Assembly: GCF_001428825.1 (NCBI RefSeq)
Contig: NZ_LMIT01000002.1
Location: 494,737 to 553,232, forward strand
Direction: 5' to 3'
Origin: Nocardioides sp. Root240
Lineage (GTDB): Bacteria > Actinomycetota > Actinomycetes > Propionibacteriales > Nocardioidaceae
DNA: 58,496 nucleotides
Shown: positions 34,485 through 43,540 of the stretch, in pieces
How positions within the stretch are numbered: the first letter of the stretch is position 1
Layout of the letters: each line of letters begins with the position of its first letter
Notes under the pieces: generated by a model
Database searches by the model: none
Seen by the model: the letters and a program-made list of their open reading frames with translations, nothing else
Told to the model about the DNA's origin: nothing
Position numbers and translations under genes: made by a program

Positions 34485-35592
34485 CCGCGTTCCCTGCCGC
34501 GTTGGTCCGCTGGACGAGGTCGTCGACGACGCGCTCGACGCTGCCGCCGCTGCGCTCGAAGGCGGCGCGTTGCCGGGTCGATCCCGTGTCCGCGAGCACC
34601 CGGGCGACGCCCTCGGTGACGATGTCGACGTCGCCCGCGGCCTCGAGCGGCTCCCGCACGGTGCGCACGAGGAGAGCGAGCACGTCGCGCGCGGGAGCGA
34701 GCTCGCCCGACACGGGGTCCAGGATCCGGTCCCCGAGGCCGTAGCGCGACGCCCGCCAGCGCGCCGCGCGCAGCAGCTCGGCGCGCCACACGTCGCTGGC
34801 GACGGTGGGACGGCCCGCTGCTGCCAGGTGCTCGACCAGGGCGCGGGCCAGGGCCGCGATGAGCACGGCGTCGGCCGGGTCCGTGCAGACGTCGGGGACG
34901 CGGATCTCGACGGTGGGGAAGTTCCGTGCCACGCGGGCGTCGTAGTAGAGCATGCCCTCGTCCAGGGCCGCTCCGGACGCGATGAGCCGCCGCCCGACCT
35001 CGCGGTAGGCCGCGACCGAGCCGAACCGCTCGGTCGGTCCGGCACTGGGCCACTGGGCCCACAGGTGGGAGCGCCACGACGCGTACCCGGTGTCGTGCCC
35101 GGCGTAGAACGGCGAGTTCGCGCTCATGGCGAGCAGTACGGGCAGCCAGGGGGCCAGTCCGTCGAGGGCGATGACCGCCTCCTCGTCGTCCGCCACGGCC
35201 ACGTGGACGTGCATGCCGCAGGTCCCGCCGGGGCGGGCGACCTCGCCGAAGGTGTCGACCATCGCCAGGTAGCGGTCGTTGCGGGTGGTGCGCGGCGGCG
35301 CGCTGCGCAGGGGCACGGCCCCGCACGCTGCGGTGACCAGGCCCGCCGCGGACGCCGCGAGGGAGGCGGTGCGACGAGTGAGAAGGACGTGCTCGTACAG
35401 GCTCGCCACGTCAGCGACCGGCGGCGTGCGGATCTCGAGCTGGTGCCGGAACAGCTCGTGGTCGAGCGCGTCGCTCCCCGGCAGGTGGTGCTCCGCCGCG
35501 TGCTTGAGCACCTCCGGAGCCCGTGGCACCGCCTGCCTGCTCACCGGGTCGATCAGCAGCAGCTCCTCCTCGACCCCCACCGTGCGCACCAT
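34474..35592 (-). CDS. Carboxylate-amine ligase of the GCS2/YbdK family
   Basis: 372 residues. Typical GCS2 start VGVEEELLLID, LEIRTPPV near 52 and GTCGMHVHVAV near 123 (metal/ATP site), plus NFPTVEIRVPDVCTD near 225. YbdK-type enzymes show weak glutamate-cysteine ligase activity; actinobacterial relatives may make gamma-glutamyl compounds. The ATG at 35592 is six bases after TACCGC, a poor -10. It overlaps the convergent MFS gene. Confidence 0.83.
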   Translation of the reverse strand: MVRTVGVEEELLLIDPVSRQAVPRAPEVLKHAAEHHLPGSDALDHELFRHQLEIRTPPVADVASLYEHVLLTRRTASLAASAAGLVTAACGAVPLRSAPPRTTRNDRYLAMVDTFGEVARPGGTCGMHVHVAVADDEEAVIALDGLAPWLPVLLAMSANSPFYAGHDTGYASWRSHLWAQWPSAGPTERFGSVAAYREVGRRLIASGAALDEGMLYYDARVARNFPTVEIRVPDVCTDPADAVLIAALARALVEHLAAAGRPTVASDVWRAELLRAARWRASRYGLGDRILDPVSGELAPARDVLALLVRTVREPLEAAGDVDIVTEGVARVLADTGSTRQRAAFERSGGSVERVVDDLVQRTNAAGNAVRP

Positions 35593-35643
35593 GGCACGGC
35601 GGTACCCCCGGGGACCGGCCGCAGCCGACCCCCGGGAGATCCG

Positions 35644-37677
35644 TCAGTCCGTCGCCGCGGCGTAGGCCGCGTTCGTCAGCAGGTACGACGACCGCACCGG
35701 CACACCCGCGTTGAGCGACTGCACCTGCAGCTTGAACGCGCGGCACCCGGTCGCGACCCGCTTCACCGTGATCGTCACGTTGGTCGACTGGCCGATCGGG
35801 CGGACCGGGGTGACGTACGTGCCGGCGGCCGCGGCGGCGGTGATGTTGGTGGCGCCGACCTTGGCGACGGCCGTGTAGGCGTTGCAGCCGGAGACCAGGG
35901 CGAGCTTGAAGCCGATCGCGGCGGCGCTGGCGCCGTCGTTCTTCAGCCGCACCGTGTACGACGCGGTCTGGCCCACGTTGAGCGCCGGAGCGGTCACCGT
36001 CTGGTCGAGGACGGGCCCGCCGATCGCGGGCTGGCCGCCCTGGATCGCCGTGAGCTCGTACGACGACGTGCCCTTCGCCGGGGCGGGGGTGTTCGTCTCG
36101 GTCGACACGCCCTCGATCAGCGCCTCCAGGTCGCTCAGCAGGTCGACGTCGACGTGGGAGGTGTGCTGGCCGGGCGTCGTGGGCGTGATCCGGAGGTCGA
36201 GGGTGACGACCTTGCCGGCCGCGACGGTCGGGGTGATGAAGTTGCCCGACGGGTCCTTGGCGAGCACCTTCGCGCCGAATCCGGTGGTCCAGACCTCCGC
36301 GGTCGCCGGGGCGCCGGCGGAGGTCAGCCGCAGCCGGTACGAGCGGGCGACGGTGTCCTCGTTGAGGACACCCAGCTTGTAGACCATCAGCTTGCTGCCG
36401 GAGACCGGCAGGGTGCGGGTGACCAGCTGGCCCTTGCCGCTGTAGATCGAGCCGATGCCGAGGACCTTCAGGTCCGCCGGCGGCAGGCCGGTGCCGGTGA
36501 GCGCCACGAGGTGGGGAGAGGTCGGGGAGCTGCTCGGGATCGAGAGGGTCGCCTCGAGGTTGGTCGCGGTGGTGGGGGAGAACCTGACGCCCACCTGGCA
36601 GCTCGCGCCCACGGCGAGGCTGGTGCCGCTGCAGGTGTCGGTGCCCTTCACGAAGCTCGCGGCGCCGGGGCCCTCGAAGGCCGCGGTGCCCATGGCCAGG
36701 GGCAGCGAGCCGGTGTTGGTGACGGTCGCGGACTTGGCGGCGCTCGCCGTACGGATCTCCTGCGGGGCGAACGCGAGCGAGGTCGGCGTGTACGTCGACC
36801 GCGGCTGCAGGGTGAACGTGATGCGGACCAGGTAGGACTCCGAGCCCGCGACGCCGATCGTGCTGCCCTCCGGGGCCAGGCTCGTGCCGCCGCCACCACC
36901 GCCGCCGTCGGCGAACGTGGTGCCGTCGCACGTGGCACCGCCACCGCCGGCGCCGCCGCCGAAGCGGCCGCCGCCGCCACCCCCGCCGCCCTGCTGGACG
37001 GTGTTGCCGCTGTAGTCGGCGCCGCCACGGCCGCCGGCGTAGGCCGCACCCGCGCCACCGCGGACACCGACCCAGGTGAGGTTGTTGCACTTGATGGAGG
37101 CGCCCAGGCCGCCGGCGCCGCCCGCCGTCGCCGTACCGGCGCCACCGCCGCCGGCGGGCGTCGTCACGACCCCGCTGGAGAGTCCGCCCTGGCCCGGCGA
37201 GCCGGCGTCGCCACCGGCACCGCCGGCGACCGTGCCACGACCAGCGCCACCGCCGCCCGCTGCCTGCACGACCGGGGTGCTGCCCCCGACGGTCCGGGTG
37301 ACCGTCGCCGAGCCGCCGCCGTTGCCGCCGCCGTCGGTGCCGGCGCCGCCGTCGGCGCGCAGCGAGACGATGAAGGCGTCCTTGTCGGCGGTCGGGATCG
37401 TCGCGTCGACGTACGCCGGGCGCCCGCCCGGTGCGCCGACGGCGTCGGCGCCGCGCTGGCCCACCGCGTGGACCTGCATGCTGGTGACGGCGTCCGGGAT
37501 CGGCAGGTAGTAGTTGCCCTGCTGCGTGAACAGGCAGGTGACCGCGTCACCGGCGGTGGAGCACTGCGCCGGCAGTGCGGCGCTGGCGGTGTCCGGCGCG
37601 AGGGCGGCGACGCCGGTCGCGGCGAGGCCGGTGGCGCAGAGGCCGACCAGCAGCCGGCGGGCAGAGAAGACAGGCAT
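35644..37677 (-). CDS. Secreted glycine-rich protein with choice-of-anchor-D-like domain
   Basis: 677 residues. Signal peptide 1-33 (cleavage after TASA). Residues about 105-275 are glycine-rich with many GGAGG/GGGGG runs, beta-structured cell-surface type. Residues about 300-400 resemble a choice-of-anchor D/ASH immunoglobulin-like domain (TVTNTGSLPL, GASCQVGVRFSPT, ALTGTG). Two further beta-sandwich regions finish the protein. No sortase motif or C-terminal TM is seen, so it is probably released or loosely bound. TAGTGT (37757-37752, reverse) is a candidate -10. Confidence 0.7.
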   Translation of the reverse strand: MPVFSARRLLVGLCATGLAATGVAALAPDTASAALPAQCSTAGDAVTCLFTQQGNYYLPIPDAVTSMQVHAVGQRGADAVGAPGGRPAYVDATIPTADKDAFIVSLRADGGAGTDGGGNGGGSATVTRTVGGSTPVVQAAGGGGAGRGTVAGGAGGDAGSPGQGGLSSGVVTTPAGGGGAGTATAGGAGGLGASIKCNNLTWVGVRGGAGAAYAGGRGGADYSGNTVQQGGGGGGGGRFGGGAGGGGATCDGTTFADGGGGGGGTSLAPEGSTIGVAGSESYLVRITFTLQPRSTYTPTSLAFAPQEIRTASAAKSATVTNTGSLPLAMGTAAFEGPGAASFVKGTDTCSGTSLAVGASCQVGVRFSPTTATNLEATLSIPSSSPTSPHLVALTGTGLPPADLKVLGIGSIYSGKGQLVTRTLPVSGSKLMVYKLGVLNEDTVARSYRLRLTSAGAPATAEVWTTGFGAKVLAKDPSGNFITPTVAAGKVVTLDLRITPTTPGQHTSHVDVDLLSDLEALIEGVSTETNTPAPAKGTSSYELTAIQGGQPAIGGPVLDQTVTAPALNVGQTASYTVRLKNDGASAAAIGFKLALVSGCNAYTAVAKVGATNITAAAAAGTYVTPVRPIGQSTNVTITVKRVATGCRAFKLQVQSLNAGVPVRSSYLLTNAAYAAATD

Positions 37678-37805
37678 GGCACAACTCCCATGGGGTCCGG
37701 CGCGAGAGAGGGGGGAGCACTCGCCGCGCGGCCGACGTGATGTCGTGCGTCACACTAGGGGCTGTCTGTGCGACGGTGCAGCACATTCGAGGCAAACGTG
37801 CGGGG
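37678..37805. other. Intergenic leader of the glycine-rich gene
   Basis: 128 bases between the 37806 gene stop and the 37677 start, both on the reverse strand. It holds a candidate -10 (TAGTGT) and a leader of roughly 65 bases with GGGAG before the ATG. I see no convincing terminator. Confidence 0.35.
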
Positions 37806-38768
37806 TCAGTCGGTCCCGCCGGCCAGCTCCTCGAGGACCGCCTGGAAGGTAGCGTCGACGACGATCGAGGCGTTGCCCTCGTCGTCGTACTGCGTGAGCT
37901 GCTGGTAGGCGCCGCCGTCCCACCAGTAGACGTGCGGACTGAGCGGGCCGGGGGAGTCGCCGAAGCCCGCCGCAGCAAAACCCGCCATCGCCTGGAGGGT
38001 CGGGATGACCGAGATGTCGCGGACCAGGTGCCAGACCACCTGCTGGCGGTTCGGGACGCTGAGCAGCCAGCCGTGCCGACCGACCTCCTCGCCGGCGACC
38101 TCGGCCGCGAGCCACGGCATCAGCAGCGCACGGCTGGCGGTGTGGACCGAGCCACCGAGCAGCACGTGGAAGCGGGCCCCGTCGGGCAGGTCGAGCACCT
38201 CGTGCCGCTCGACCGGCTCCCGGCGCAGGCTCTCCATGCCCCACGCGCGGAGCTGGTCGTACCCGCCGAGGGCCTCGACGCGCTCGTCGTTGAAGACCAT
38301 CACCGAGTCCGGCATGTCGAGGGCGATCATCTCGACGAGGCCCGGAGCGAACTCACGGTGCGGGAAGCCGGTCAGGTCCGGGATGCCGGCGCGCTCGTAG
38401 ATGCGTGCGTAGATGCGTGGTCGCGCCGCCTCGGGCGTCAGGCCCTCGAACGGGTCGGGAGCATCCATGCCGGCCAGCACCCGGTCGACGTGCTGGTCGA
38501 CCACGTCGGCCCAGCCGCCACGTCCGCGGTCGTCCTGGTGGCAGGCGGCGGCGACGTTCCAGAGGCCGAACTGGCGTCCGGAGTCGTCGACCACGTGGTC
38601 GGCGTGGACGCTCACCTCGAGGCCGCGATCGGCGAACGAGCGTCGTACCAGGGCCCGGATGCGCTGCGCGTCCTCGACACCGAGGAAGGTCAGCGAGTCG
38701 TCCGGGTTCTCCGGCGTCACGGGGGAGAGGTCACGCTCCCGGCGCCGGCGCCGGCCGAACAGGCCCAT
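37806..38768 (-). CDS. Hypothetical protein, 320 residues
   Basis: Soluble protein with a basic N-terminus (GLFGRRRRRERD). Its middle contains SVMVFNDERVEALGGYDQLR and RFHVLLGGSVHTASRAL, suggesting a globular enzyme-like or immunity-like domain, but I recognise no family. The ATG at 38768 lies six bases after the map stop, so it is probably cotranscribed with map. Confidence 0.6.
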   Translation of the reverse strand: MGLFGRRRRRERDLSPVTPENPDDSLTFLGVEDAQRIRALVRRSFADRGLEVSVHADHVVDDSGRQFGLWNVAAACHQDDRGRGGWADVVDQHVDRVLAGMDAPDPFEGLTPEAARPRIYARIYERAGIPDLTGFPHREFAPGLVEMIALDMPDSVMVFNDERVEALGGYDQLRAWGMESLRREPVERHEVLDLPDGARFHVLLGGSVHTASRALLMPWLAAEVAGEEVGRHGWLLSVPNRQQVVWHLVRDISVIPTLQAMAGFAAAGFGDSPGPLSPHVYWWDGGAYQQLTQYDDEGNASIVVDATFQAVLEELAGGTD

Positions 38769-38774
38769 CGGGGG

Positions 38775-39542
38775 TCAGTCGCGGGCGGTCAGGACGATCG
38801 GGTCGCCGTCGGTGATCGCGACGGTGTGCTCGACGTGCGCGCCGCGCGAGCCGTCCGCGCTGCGGATCGTCCAGCCGTCGGGGTCGAACTCGATCTCGTC
38901 GGTCGTGTGCAGGAACCACGGCTCGATCGCGATGACCAGACCCGGACGCAGCTTCAGCCCGCGACCCGCGCGACCGTCGTTGGGCACGTGCGGCTCGCCG
39001 TGCATGGTCTTGCCGACGCCGTGTCCGCCGAACTGCAGGTTGACCTTGAGGCCCTCGGCGTGGGCCACGCTGCCAATGGCGAAGGAGATGTCGCCGAGCT
39101 TGTTGCCGGCCCGGGCGGCATCGATGCCGGCGTCCAGCGCGCGCTGGGTGACGTCGATCAGCCACTGGTCCTTCTCGTCCGGCGTGCCGACGATGACCGA
39201 CAGGGCCGAGTCGGCGACCCAGCCGTCGACGGACGCGGCGAAGTCGACGGACAGCAGGTCGCCGTCCTGGAGCGTGTAGTCGAAGGGCAGGCCGTGCAGC
39301 ACCGCGTCGTTGACGGACGTGCAGAGCACCTTGCCGAACGGGCTCGCGCCGAACGACGGGTGGTAGTCGATGTAGCAGGACTCGGCGCCGGCGTCCTTGA
39401 TCATCCGGTGCGCCAGCTCGTCGAGCTCGAGCAGGTTGACCCCGACGTCGGCCTTCTCGGAGAGCGCCTTGATCACCGAGGCCACGAAGCGTCCCGCGGG
39501 GCGCATCTGCTCGATCTGGGTCGGGGTACGGAGCTCGATCAC
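38775..39542 (-). CDS. map: Methionine aminopeptidase type I
   Basis: 255 residues. Likely metal ligands: Asp in LSVDFAA, Asp in GWVADSA, His in GKTMHGEP, Glu in IAIEPW and Glu in HVEHTV; His in IDYHPSFG matches the substrate-side His. It removes initiator Met from nascent proteins. The GTG at 39542 is six bases after TAGGCT (39554-39549, reverse), predicting a leaderless transcript. It is a housekeeping enzyme with no link to steroids. Confidence 0.92.
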   Translation of the reverse strand: MIELRTPTQIEQMRPAGRFVASVIKALSEKADVGVNLLELDELAHRMIKDAGAESCYIDYHPSFGASPFGKVLCTSVNDAVLHGLPFDYTLQDGDLLSVDFAASVDGWVADSALSVIVGTPDEKDQWLIDVTQRALDAGIDAARAGNKLGDISFAIGSVAHAEGLKVNLQFGGHGVGKTMHGEPHVPNDGRAGRGLKLRPGLVIAIEPWFLHTTDEIEFDPDGWTIRSADGSRGAHVEHTVAITDGDPIVLTARD

Positions 39543-39652
39543 CGATCCAGCCTAGATCCGTCGGTGCCGAGTCGGAGAACCGTGGCGGCAGATTCGGCAA
39601 AATCGGTACGAAGTGGGACCTTTCCGGGTCTCCGAGGCGCTACCTTCGCCGC

Positions 39653-40552
39653 GTGATGAACAGGGTGCTCGGACGGCTCGTCAACGCCGCCGTCGTCGGC
39701 GTGGTCCTCGTCTCGGGTCAGGTCGCGGTCGCTGAGGCGTCGCCCCCGGTGTCGCCCACGGTGACGGCGCGGGTGGAGCGGGTCGCGGTGCGCACGGTCA
39801 CCTACGCCGGGAGCGGACGCAAGGTGCACCTGGGCACGGTCGGCAACCTGACCGGCACGTCCCGGTCCTTCCGGGTCTTCGTCAACCGCCAGCTCACGCA
39901 GCTGTGGCGCTCGGTCGGGGGTACGGCCGCGTGCAAGCGGGCGCCGTACGTCACTGTGAAGCGTTGGCGCTCCGACGGGTTCGCGCAGATCTCGGGCGTC
40001 GGCACGGCCAGCCCGTGCCCCAGCGGCGGCCACCATGCGATCTGGCTGGTCCGCGGCGGCGTGTGGCGTGCGCCGTACCTGCTCGGCGGGCATGAGGCGC
40101 TGTGGTGCACCGACCTGCGCGCCTACGGCGTACCGACGGCGGTCTCGGGTGGATCCTGCTACGGCGACCTCGGCGGCTACCGCTCGTACGCGAACTTCCG
40201 ACAGCCGCGCGACCTGCGCACGGTCGGTTACGCCGGCCGGATCGTCGCGCGCACGGTCAACGCCGTCCAGCCAGCCGCGACGGCTCGGTGGGCGAGCCAG
40301 AGCGTCACCGACCGGCTCTACACGATGCACTGGAACGATGACGTGCTCACGATCGTGAAGTGCTTCGGTCGAACCGACCCGGACTACGGTTCCTACCTCG
40401 GCACCGCCACGAAGGGGTGCCTGCTCGACGCTGCCTACTACGGCAACGGGGGAGACGTGCCGACCTACCGGGCGTACTACGTGCTCCGCCTGCGACCGGG
40501 CGTGCTCGGTCGCTGGCGCGTCTCCGGCATGGTCGGGCACAGCAGCACCTGA
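39653..40552 (+). CDS. Secreted hypothetical protein
   Basis: 299 residues. Signal peptide about 1-29 (ending AEASP). The mature part is Tyr/Arg/Trp-rich and beta-structured, with seven or more Cys that could pair in the cell envelope. No family recognised. The GTG at 39653 is six bases after TACCTT (39641-39646) and is preferred over ATG 39656. It is divergent from map with opposing leaderless promoters about 100 bases apart. Confidence 0.6.
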   Translation: MMNRVLGRLVNAAVVGVVLVSGQVAVAEASPPVSPTVTARVERVAVRTVTYAGSGRKVHLGTVGNLTGTSRSFRVFVNRQLTQLWRSVGGTAACKRAPYVTVKRWRSDGFAQISGVGTASPCPSGGHHAIWLVRGGVWRAPYLLGGHEALWCTDLRAYGVPTAVSGGSCYGDLGGYRSYANFRQPRDLRTVGYAGRIVARTVNAVQPAATARWASQSVTDRLYTMHWNDDVLTIVKCFGRTDPDYGSYLGTATKGCLLDAAYYGNGGDVPTYRAYYVLRLRPGVLGRWRVSGMVGHSST

Positions 40553-40555
40553 CCG

Positions 40556-41233
40556 CTACGGGACGGCGACCACGACCGCGCTGTGGCTCGATGCGTCGTC
40601 AGCGTCGAACGCCAGCCCCTCGAGGGTCCCGCCGCTCAGCCACACCGATCCGCTGCCGGTGGCGGAGGCGTCCGGCGCGAGGGTGAGCCCGCCGTCGAGG
40701 CTCGGGTCGACCCACTCGCCGTCGACCACCGCCTTCACCTTGATGTTGTCGAGATAGAGGGTCCGGTCACTGGTGTTGCGCGCGTCGAAGCTGAAGGTGC
40801 AGTCGGCACCGTCGGCGCTCCCGCACCCGACGGAGGTCACCGTGATCCTCAGGTCGCCGTCGTCGGTCTCGAACTCCTCGCCGATCGAGGCGCTCGGGTC
40901 CGGTGGGTCGACGGTGTCGAGCAGGTCGCCCAGGTAGCGCACGGTCAGGAAGCCGACGACCGTCGAGACCACGAGGGCCACGGCGGACAGGCCGAGACCC
41001 CACGCGGCCATGCCGGTACGGCGACCGACCCGCCGGCCGCGCGTGATGCCGGCGATGCCGAGTCCCGCGCCGACCAGGGCGAGGACGAGGCCGAGGAAAT
41101 TGACCAGCGGGATCGGCGCCGTCAGCAGCGCGAGGATGCCGAGGACCAGCCCCGCGACGGCGAGCCCGTTGCCGGGCGGTCGGGGGACGGGCTGGCCGTA
41201 CGGCGGGGGCGGCGGGTAGGGCGCGTCACTCAC
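40556..41233 (-). CDS. DUF4190-type membrane protein with C-terminal DUF4352-like domain
   Basis: About 225 residues. A Pro/Tyr-rich N-terminus (PYPPPPPYGQP) precedes two or three TM segments with the DUF4190 pattern (LAVAGLVLGILAL, then GLGIAGITRGRRVGRRTG). An exported beta domain follows (ETDDGDLRITVTSVGCGS, with a Cys pair). GTG 41233 is six bases after TAGGTT, favouring it over the GTG at 41236. It is convergent with the secreted protein gene at 39653. Function unknown. Confidence 0.65.
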   Translation of the reverse strand: MSDAPYPPPPPYGQPVPRPPGNGLAVAGLVLGILALLTAPIPLVNFLGLVLALVGAGLGIAGITRGRRVGRRTGMAAWGLGLSAVALVVSTVVGFLTVRYLGDLLDTVDPPDPSASIGEEFETDDGDLRITVTSVGCGSADGADCTFSFDARNTSDRTLYLDNIKVKAVVDGEWVDPSLDGGLTLAPDASATGSGSVWLSGGTLEGLAFDADDASSHSAVVVAVP

Positions 41234-41291
41234 CACGCGAACCTAGCCGCCACCCCAGTCGCCGAAACGTCAGCCCGCGGTCAGCCCGCGG

Positions 41292-42455
41292 TCAGTTCTC
41301 GGGCTTGTCGGCGCCGACGACCCACATCGCGAAGAACTGTGAGCCGCCGCCGTACGCGTGGCCGAGGGCCTTGCGTGCGCCGTCGACCTGGTGCTCGCCC
41401 GCGGCGCCGCGGACCTGGAGTGCGGCCTCGCCGAAGCGGAGCATGCCCGAGGCGCCGATCGGGTTCGACGAGAGGACGCCGCCCGAGCAGTTGACCGGGA
41501 TCCTGCCGGTCATCGCGGTCTCGCCGGCCTCGGTGAGCTTCCAGCCGTCGCCCTCGGCGGCGAAGCCGAGGTTCTCCAGCCACATCGGCTCGAACCACGA
41601 GAACGGCACGTAGATCTCGGCCGCGTCGATCTCGTCGATCGGCGAGGTGATCCCGGCCTGCTTCCAGAGCGCGGCGGCGGCGTCGCGGCCGGCCTGCGGG
41701 TTGACCTGGTCGCGCTCGGCGGCCGTGGTGGCCTCCGACCGCATGACCGTGCCGTGGATCCACGCCGGGTTCGGGGAGGACCTGGCGGTGTCCTCGTCGA
41801 CGATGACGAGGGCGCACGCGCCGTCGCTGGAGGGGCAGGTCTCGTCGTACCGGATCGGGTCCCAGAGCATCTGCGACGCCAGCACCGACTCGACCGTCGT
41901 GCCCTCGTTGTGGAGGTGCGCGTACGGGTTCTTCAGCGCGTTGTTGCGGTCCTTGGCGGCCACGATCGCGCCCACGTGGGTGGGCGCCTGCGAACGACGG
42001 ATGTAGGACCGCACGTGCGGTGCGAAGTAGCCGCCGGCCCCCGCGTGGACGGGCATGTTGAACGGCAGCGGCACCGAGAGCGCCCACATCGCGTTGGACT
42101 CGGACTGCTTCTCGTAGGCGACCGTCAGCACCCGCTTGTGGACGCCGGCCTGGACCAGCGACGACGCGACAATGGCGGTCGAGCCGCCGACGGAGCCGGC
42201 CGTGTGGACGCGGAGCAGCGGCTTGCCGGCCGCGCCGAGCGCCTCGGCGAGGAACAGCTCGGGCATCATCACGCCCTCGAACAGGTCCGGCGCCTTCCCG
42301 ACGACGATCGCGTCGATGTCGTCGAGCGTCAGGTTGGCGTCGAGGAGCGCGCGGTCGATGGCCTCGCGGCACAGGCCGGCCATGGAGACGTCCTCGCGCT
42401 TGGCGCGGTGGTGCGTCTGGCCGACGCCGATGATCGCTGCAGGCTGCTTGCCCAT
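41292..42455 (-). CDS. ltp3: SCP-2-type thiolase/aldolase-like protein Ltp3
   Basis: 387 residues, thiolase fold. The nucleophile position is Ser88 in HTAGSVGGST instead of Cys, while NCSGGVLSSNPIG and HAYGGGSQFF near the C-terminus are kept. This fits carbon-carbon lyases (aldolases) of sterol side chains rather than CoA-dependent thiolases. In Rhodococcus, Ltp3 and Ltp4 are needed for C24-branched sterol side chains. ATG 42455 overlaps the ltp4 stop. It probably works with the DUF35 protein and Ltp4 encoded upstream. Confidence 0.83.
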   Translation of the reverse strand: MGKQPAAIIGVGQTHHRAKREDVSMAGLCREAIDRALLDANLTLDDIDAIVVGKAPDLFEGVMMPELFLAEALGAAGKPLLRVHTAGSVGGSTAIVASSLVQAGVHKRVLTVAYEKQSESNAMWALSVPLPFNMPVHAGAGGYFAPHVRSYIRRSQAPTHVGAIVAAKDRNNALKNPYAHLHNEGTTVESVLASQMLWDPIRYDETCPSSDGACALVIVDEDTARSSPNPAWIHGTVMRSEATTAAERDQVNPQAGRDAAAALWKQAGITSPIDEIDAAEIYVPFSWFEPMWLENLGFAAEGDGWKLTEAGETAMTGRIPVNCSGGVLSSNPIGASGMLRFGEAALQVRGAAGEHQVDGARKALGHAYGGGSQFFAMWVVGADKPEN

Positions 42456-43522
42456 CAGTTCTGGTTCCCTTCGGTCGATGCAGCCAGGGTGCAGACGAGG
42501 TTCTGCTGCAGGGCGGGGCCGCTGGTGGCGTGGGCGAGGGTCTTGTCGGCCTCGCCGGACCAGACCCGCTGCGCGGCCTCGCCGACGCGGATGCCGCCGC
42601 CCGAGAACATCGGGTTGCTGGCGAGCGCGCCACCCGACGGGTTGATGACGACGTCGTCGCCGAGCCCGAGCTCCCTGCGGAGGATGAGCTCCTGGTGGCT
42701 GAACGGCGCGTGCAGCTCGGCCACCTCGACGCCGCCGAGGTCGAGCGCGGCGCCGGCCCGCTGGGCCGACGGCGCGCGGGTGAGGTCGCGGACGCCCATG
42801 CCCATCGGGTCGATCGAGTGGGAGATGCCGGTCAGCCAGGCGGGACGCTCGCGGACCTCGCGGGCCTTGTCGCCCGCGGCGAGCACCAGGGCCGCCACGC
42901 CGTCGGTGACGGGGGAGCAGTCGTGCTTGCGCAGCGGGTCGGCGTACATCGGGCGGGCGAGCAGCTCCTCGACCGACGAGCCGCCCTTGCGGATGGCGTG
43001 CTCGTTCTTCTCGGCGTCGGTCAGCGAGCGGTTGGCGACCTCGGCCATGGCGCGCTCGTCCCAGGCGCCGGCGTCGATGCCCGCGCGGGCCTGGAGCCCG
43101 GCGAGGGACACGGTGTCGGGCCAGAGCGGCGTCATCGTGTACGGCTCGAGCTGGAGCGCGAGCGTGCGGCGCAGGACGCCGGCCGAGCTCTTGCCGAACG
43201 CGTAGACGAGGGCGGTGTCGACCTCGCCCGTCTGGATCTTGAGCCAGGCCTCGTACATCGCCCACGCGAGGTCCATCTCGACGTGGGACTCGTTCACCGG
43301 CGGGATGACGCCGATCGCGTCGACCGCCTGGACGAACGAGAAAGAACGGCCGGCGAGGTAGTCGGAGGAGCCGGAGCACCAGAACCCGACGTCCTTGCGG
43401 GTCCAGCCGGTCTGCTCGTAGAGCTCCTTGAAGACCGGCACGAGCAGCTCGACGCAGGTCGGGGACCCGTCGAACTCAGGCATCTGTCGCTGGGCGAACC
43501 CGACGACGGCGACGTCACGCAT
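42455..43522 (-). CDS. ltp4: SCP-2-type thiolase/aldolase-like protein Ltp4
   Basis: 355 residues. A thiolase-fold protein with GFWCSGSSDYLAG near 46-58 and PPVNESHVEMDLAW near 74-87, where the usual catalytic Cys is absent. C-terminal INPSGGALASNPMFSGG is retained. It is probably an aldolase partner or paralogue of Ltp3, acting on the C24-branched side chain. It starts 18 bases after the DUF35 gene, in the Rv3521-Rv3522-Rv3523 order. Confidence 0.82.
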   Translation of the reverse strand: MRDVAVVGFAQRQMPEFDGSPTCVELLVPVFKELYEQTGWTRKDVGFWCSGSSDYLAGRSFSFVQAVDAIGVIPPVNESHVEMDLAWAMYEAWLKIQTGEVDTALVYAFGKSSAGVLRRTLALQLEPYTMTPLWPDTVSLAGLQARAGIDAGAWDERAMAEVANRSLTDAEKNEHAIRKGGSSVEELLARPMYADPLRKHDCSPVTDGVAALVLAAGDKAREVRERPAWLTGISHSIDPMGMGVRDLTRAPSAQRAGAALDLGGVEVAELHAPFSHQELILRRELGLGDDVVINPSGGALASNPMFSGGGIRVGEAAQRVWSGEADKTLAHATSGPALQQNLVCTLAASTEGNQN

Positions 43523-43540
43523 CTGTCGTTGTCTCCCGTC

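Noticed and set aside
34354..37740. Open forward frame of more than 1100 codons
   Set aside because: It is antisense to the GCS2 ligase and glycine-rich genes; its product is Arg/Gly/Ala/Val-biased without domains, typical of reverse-frame reading in GC-rich DNA.
41269..41295. Direct repeat GTCAGCCCGCG twice next to the ltp3 stop
   Set aside because: Only two 11-base units with no other copies noticed; probably replication slippage.
41292..43522. Calling ltp3/ltp4 acetyl-CoA acetyltransferases
   Set aside because: The catalytic Cys is missing in both, and the DUF35 neighbour indicates the SCP-2/aldolase branch.
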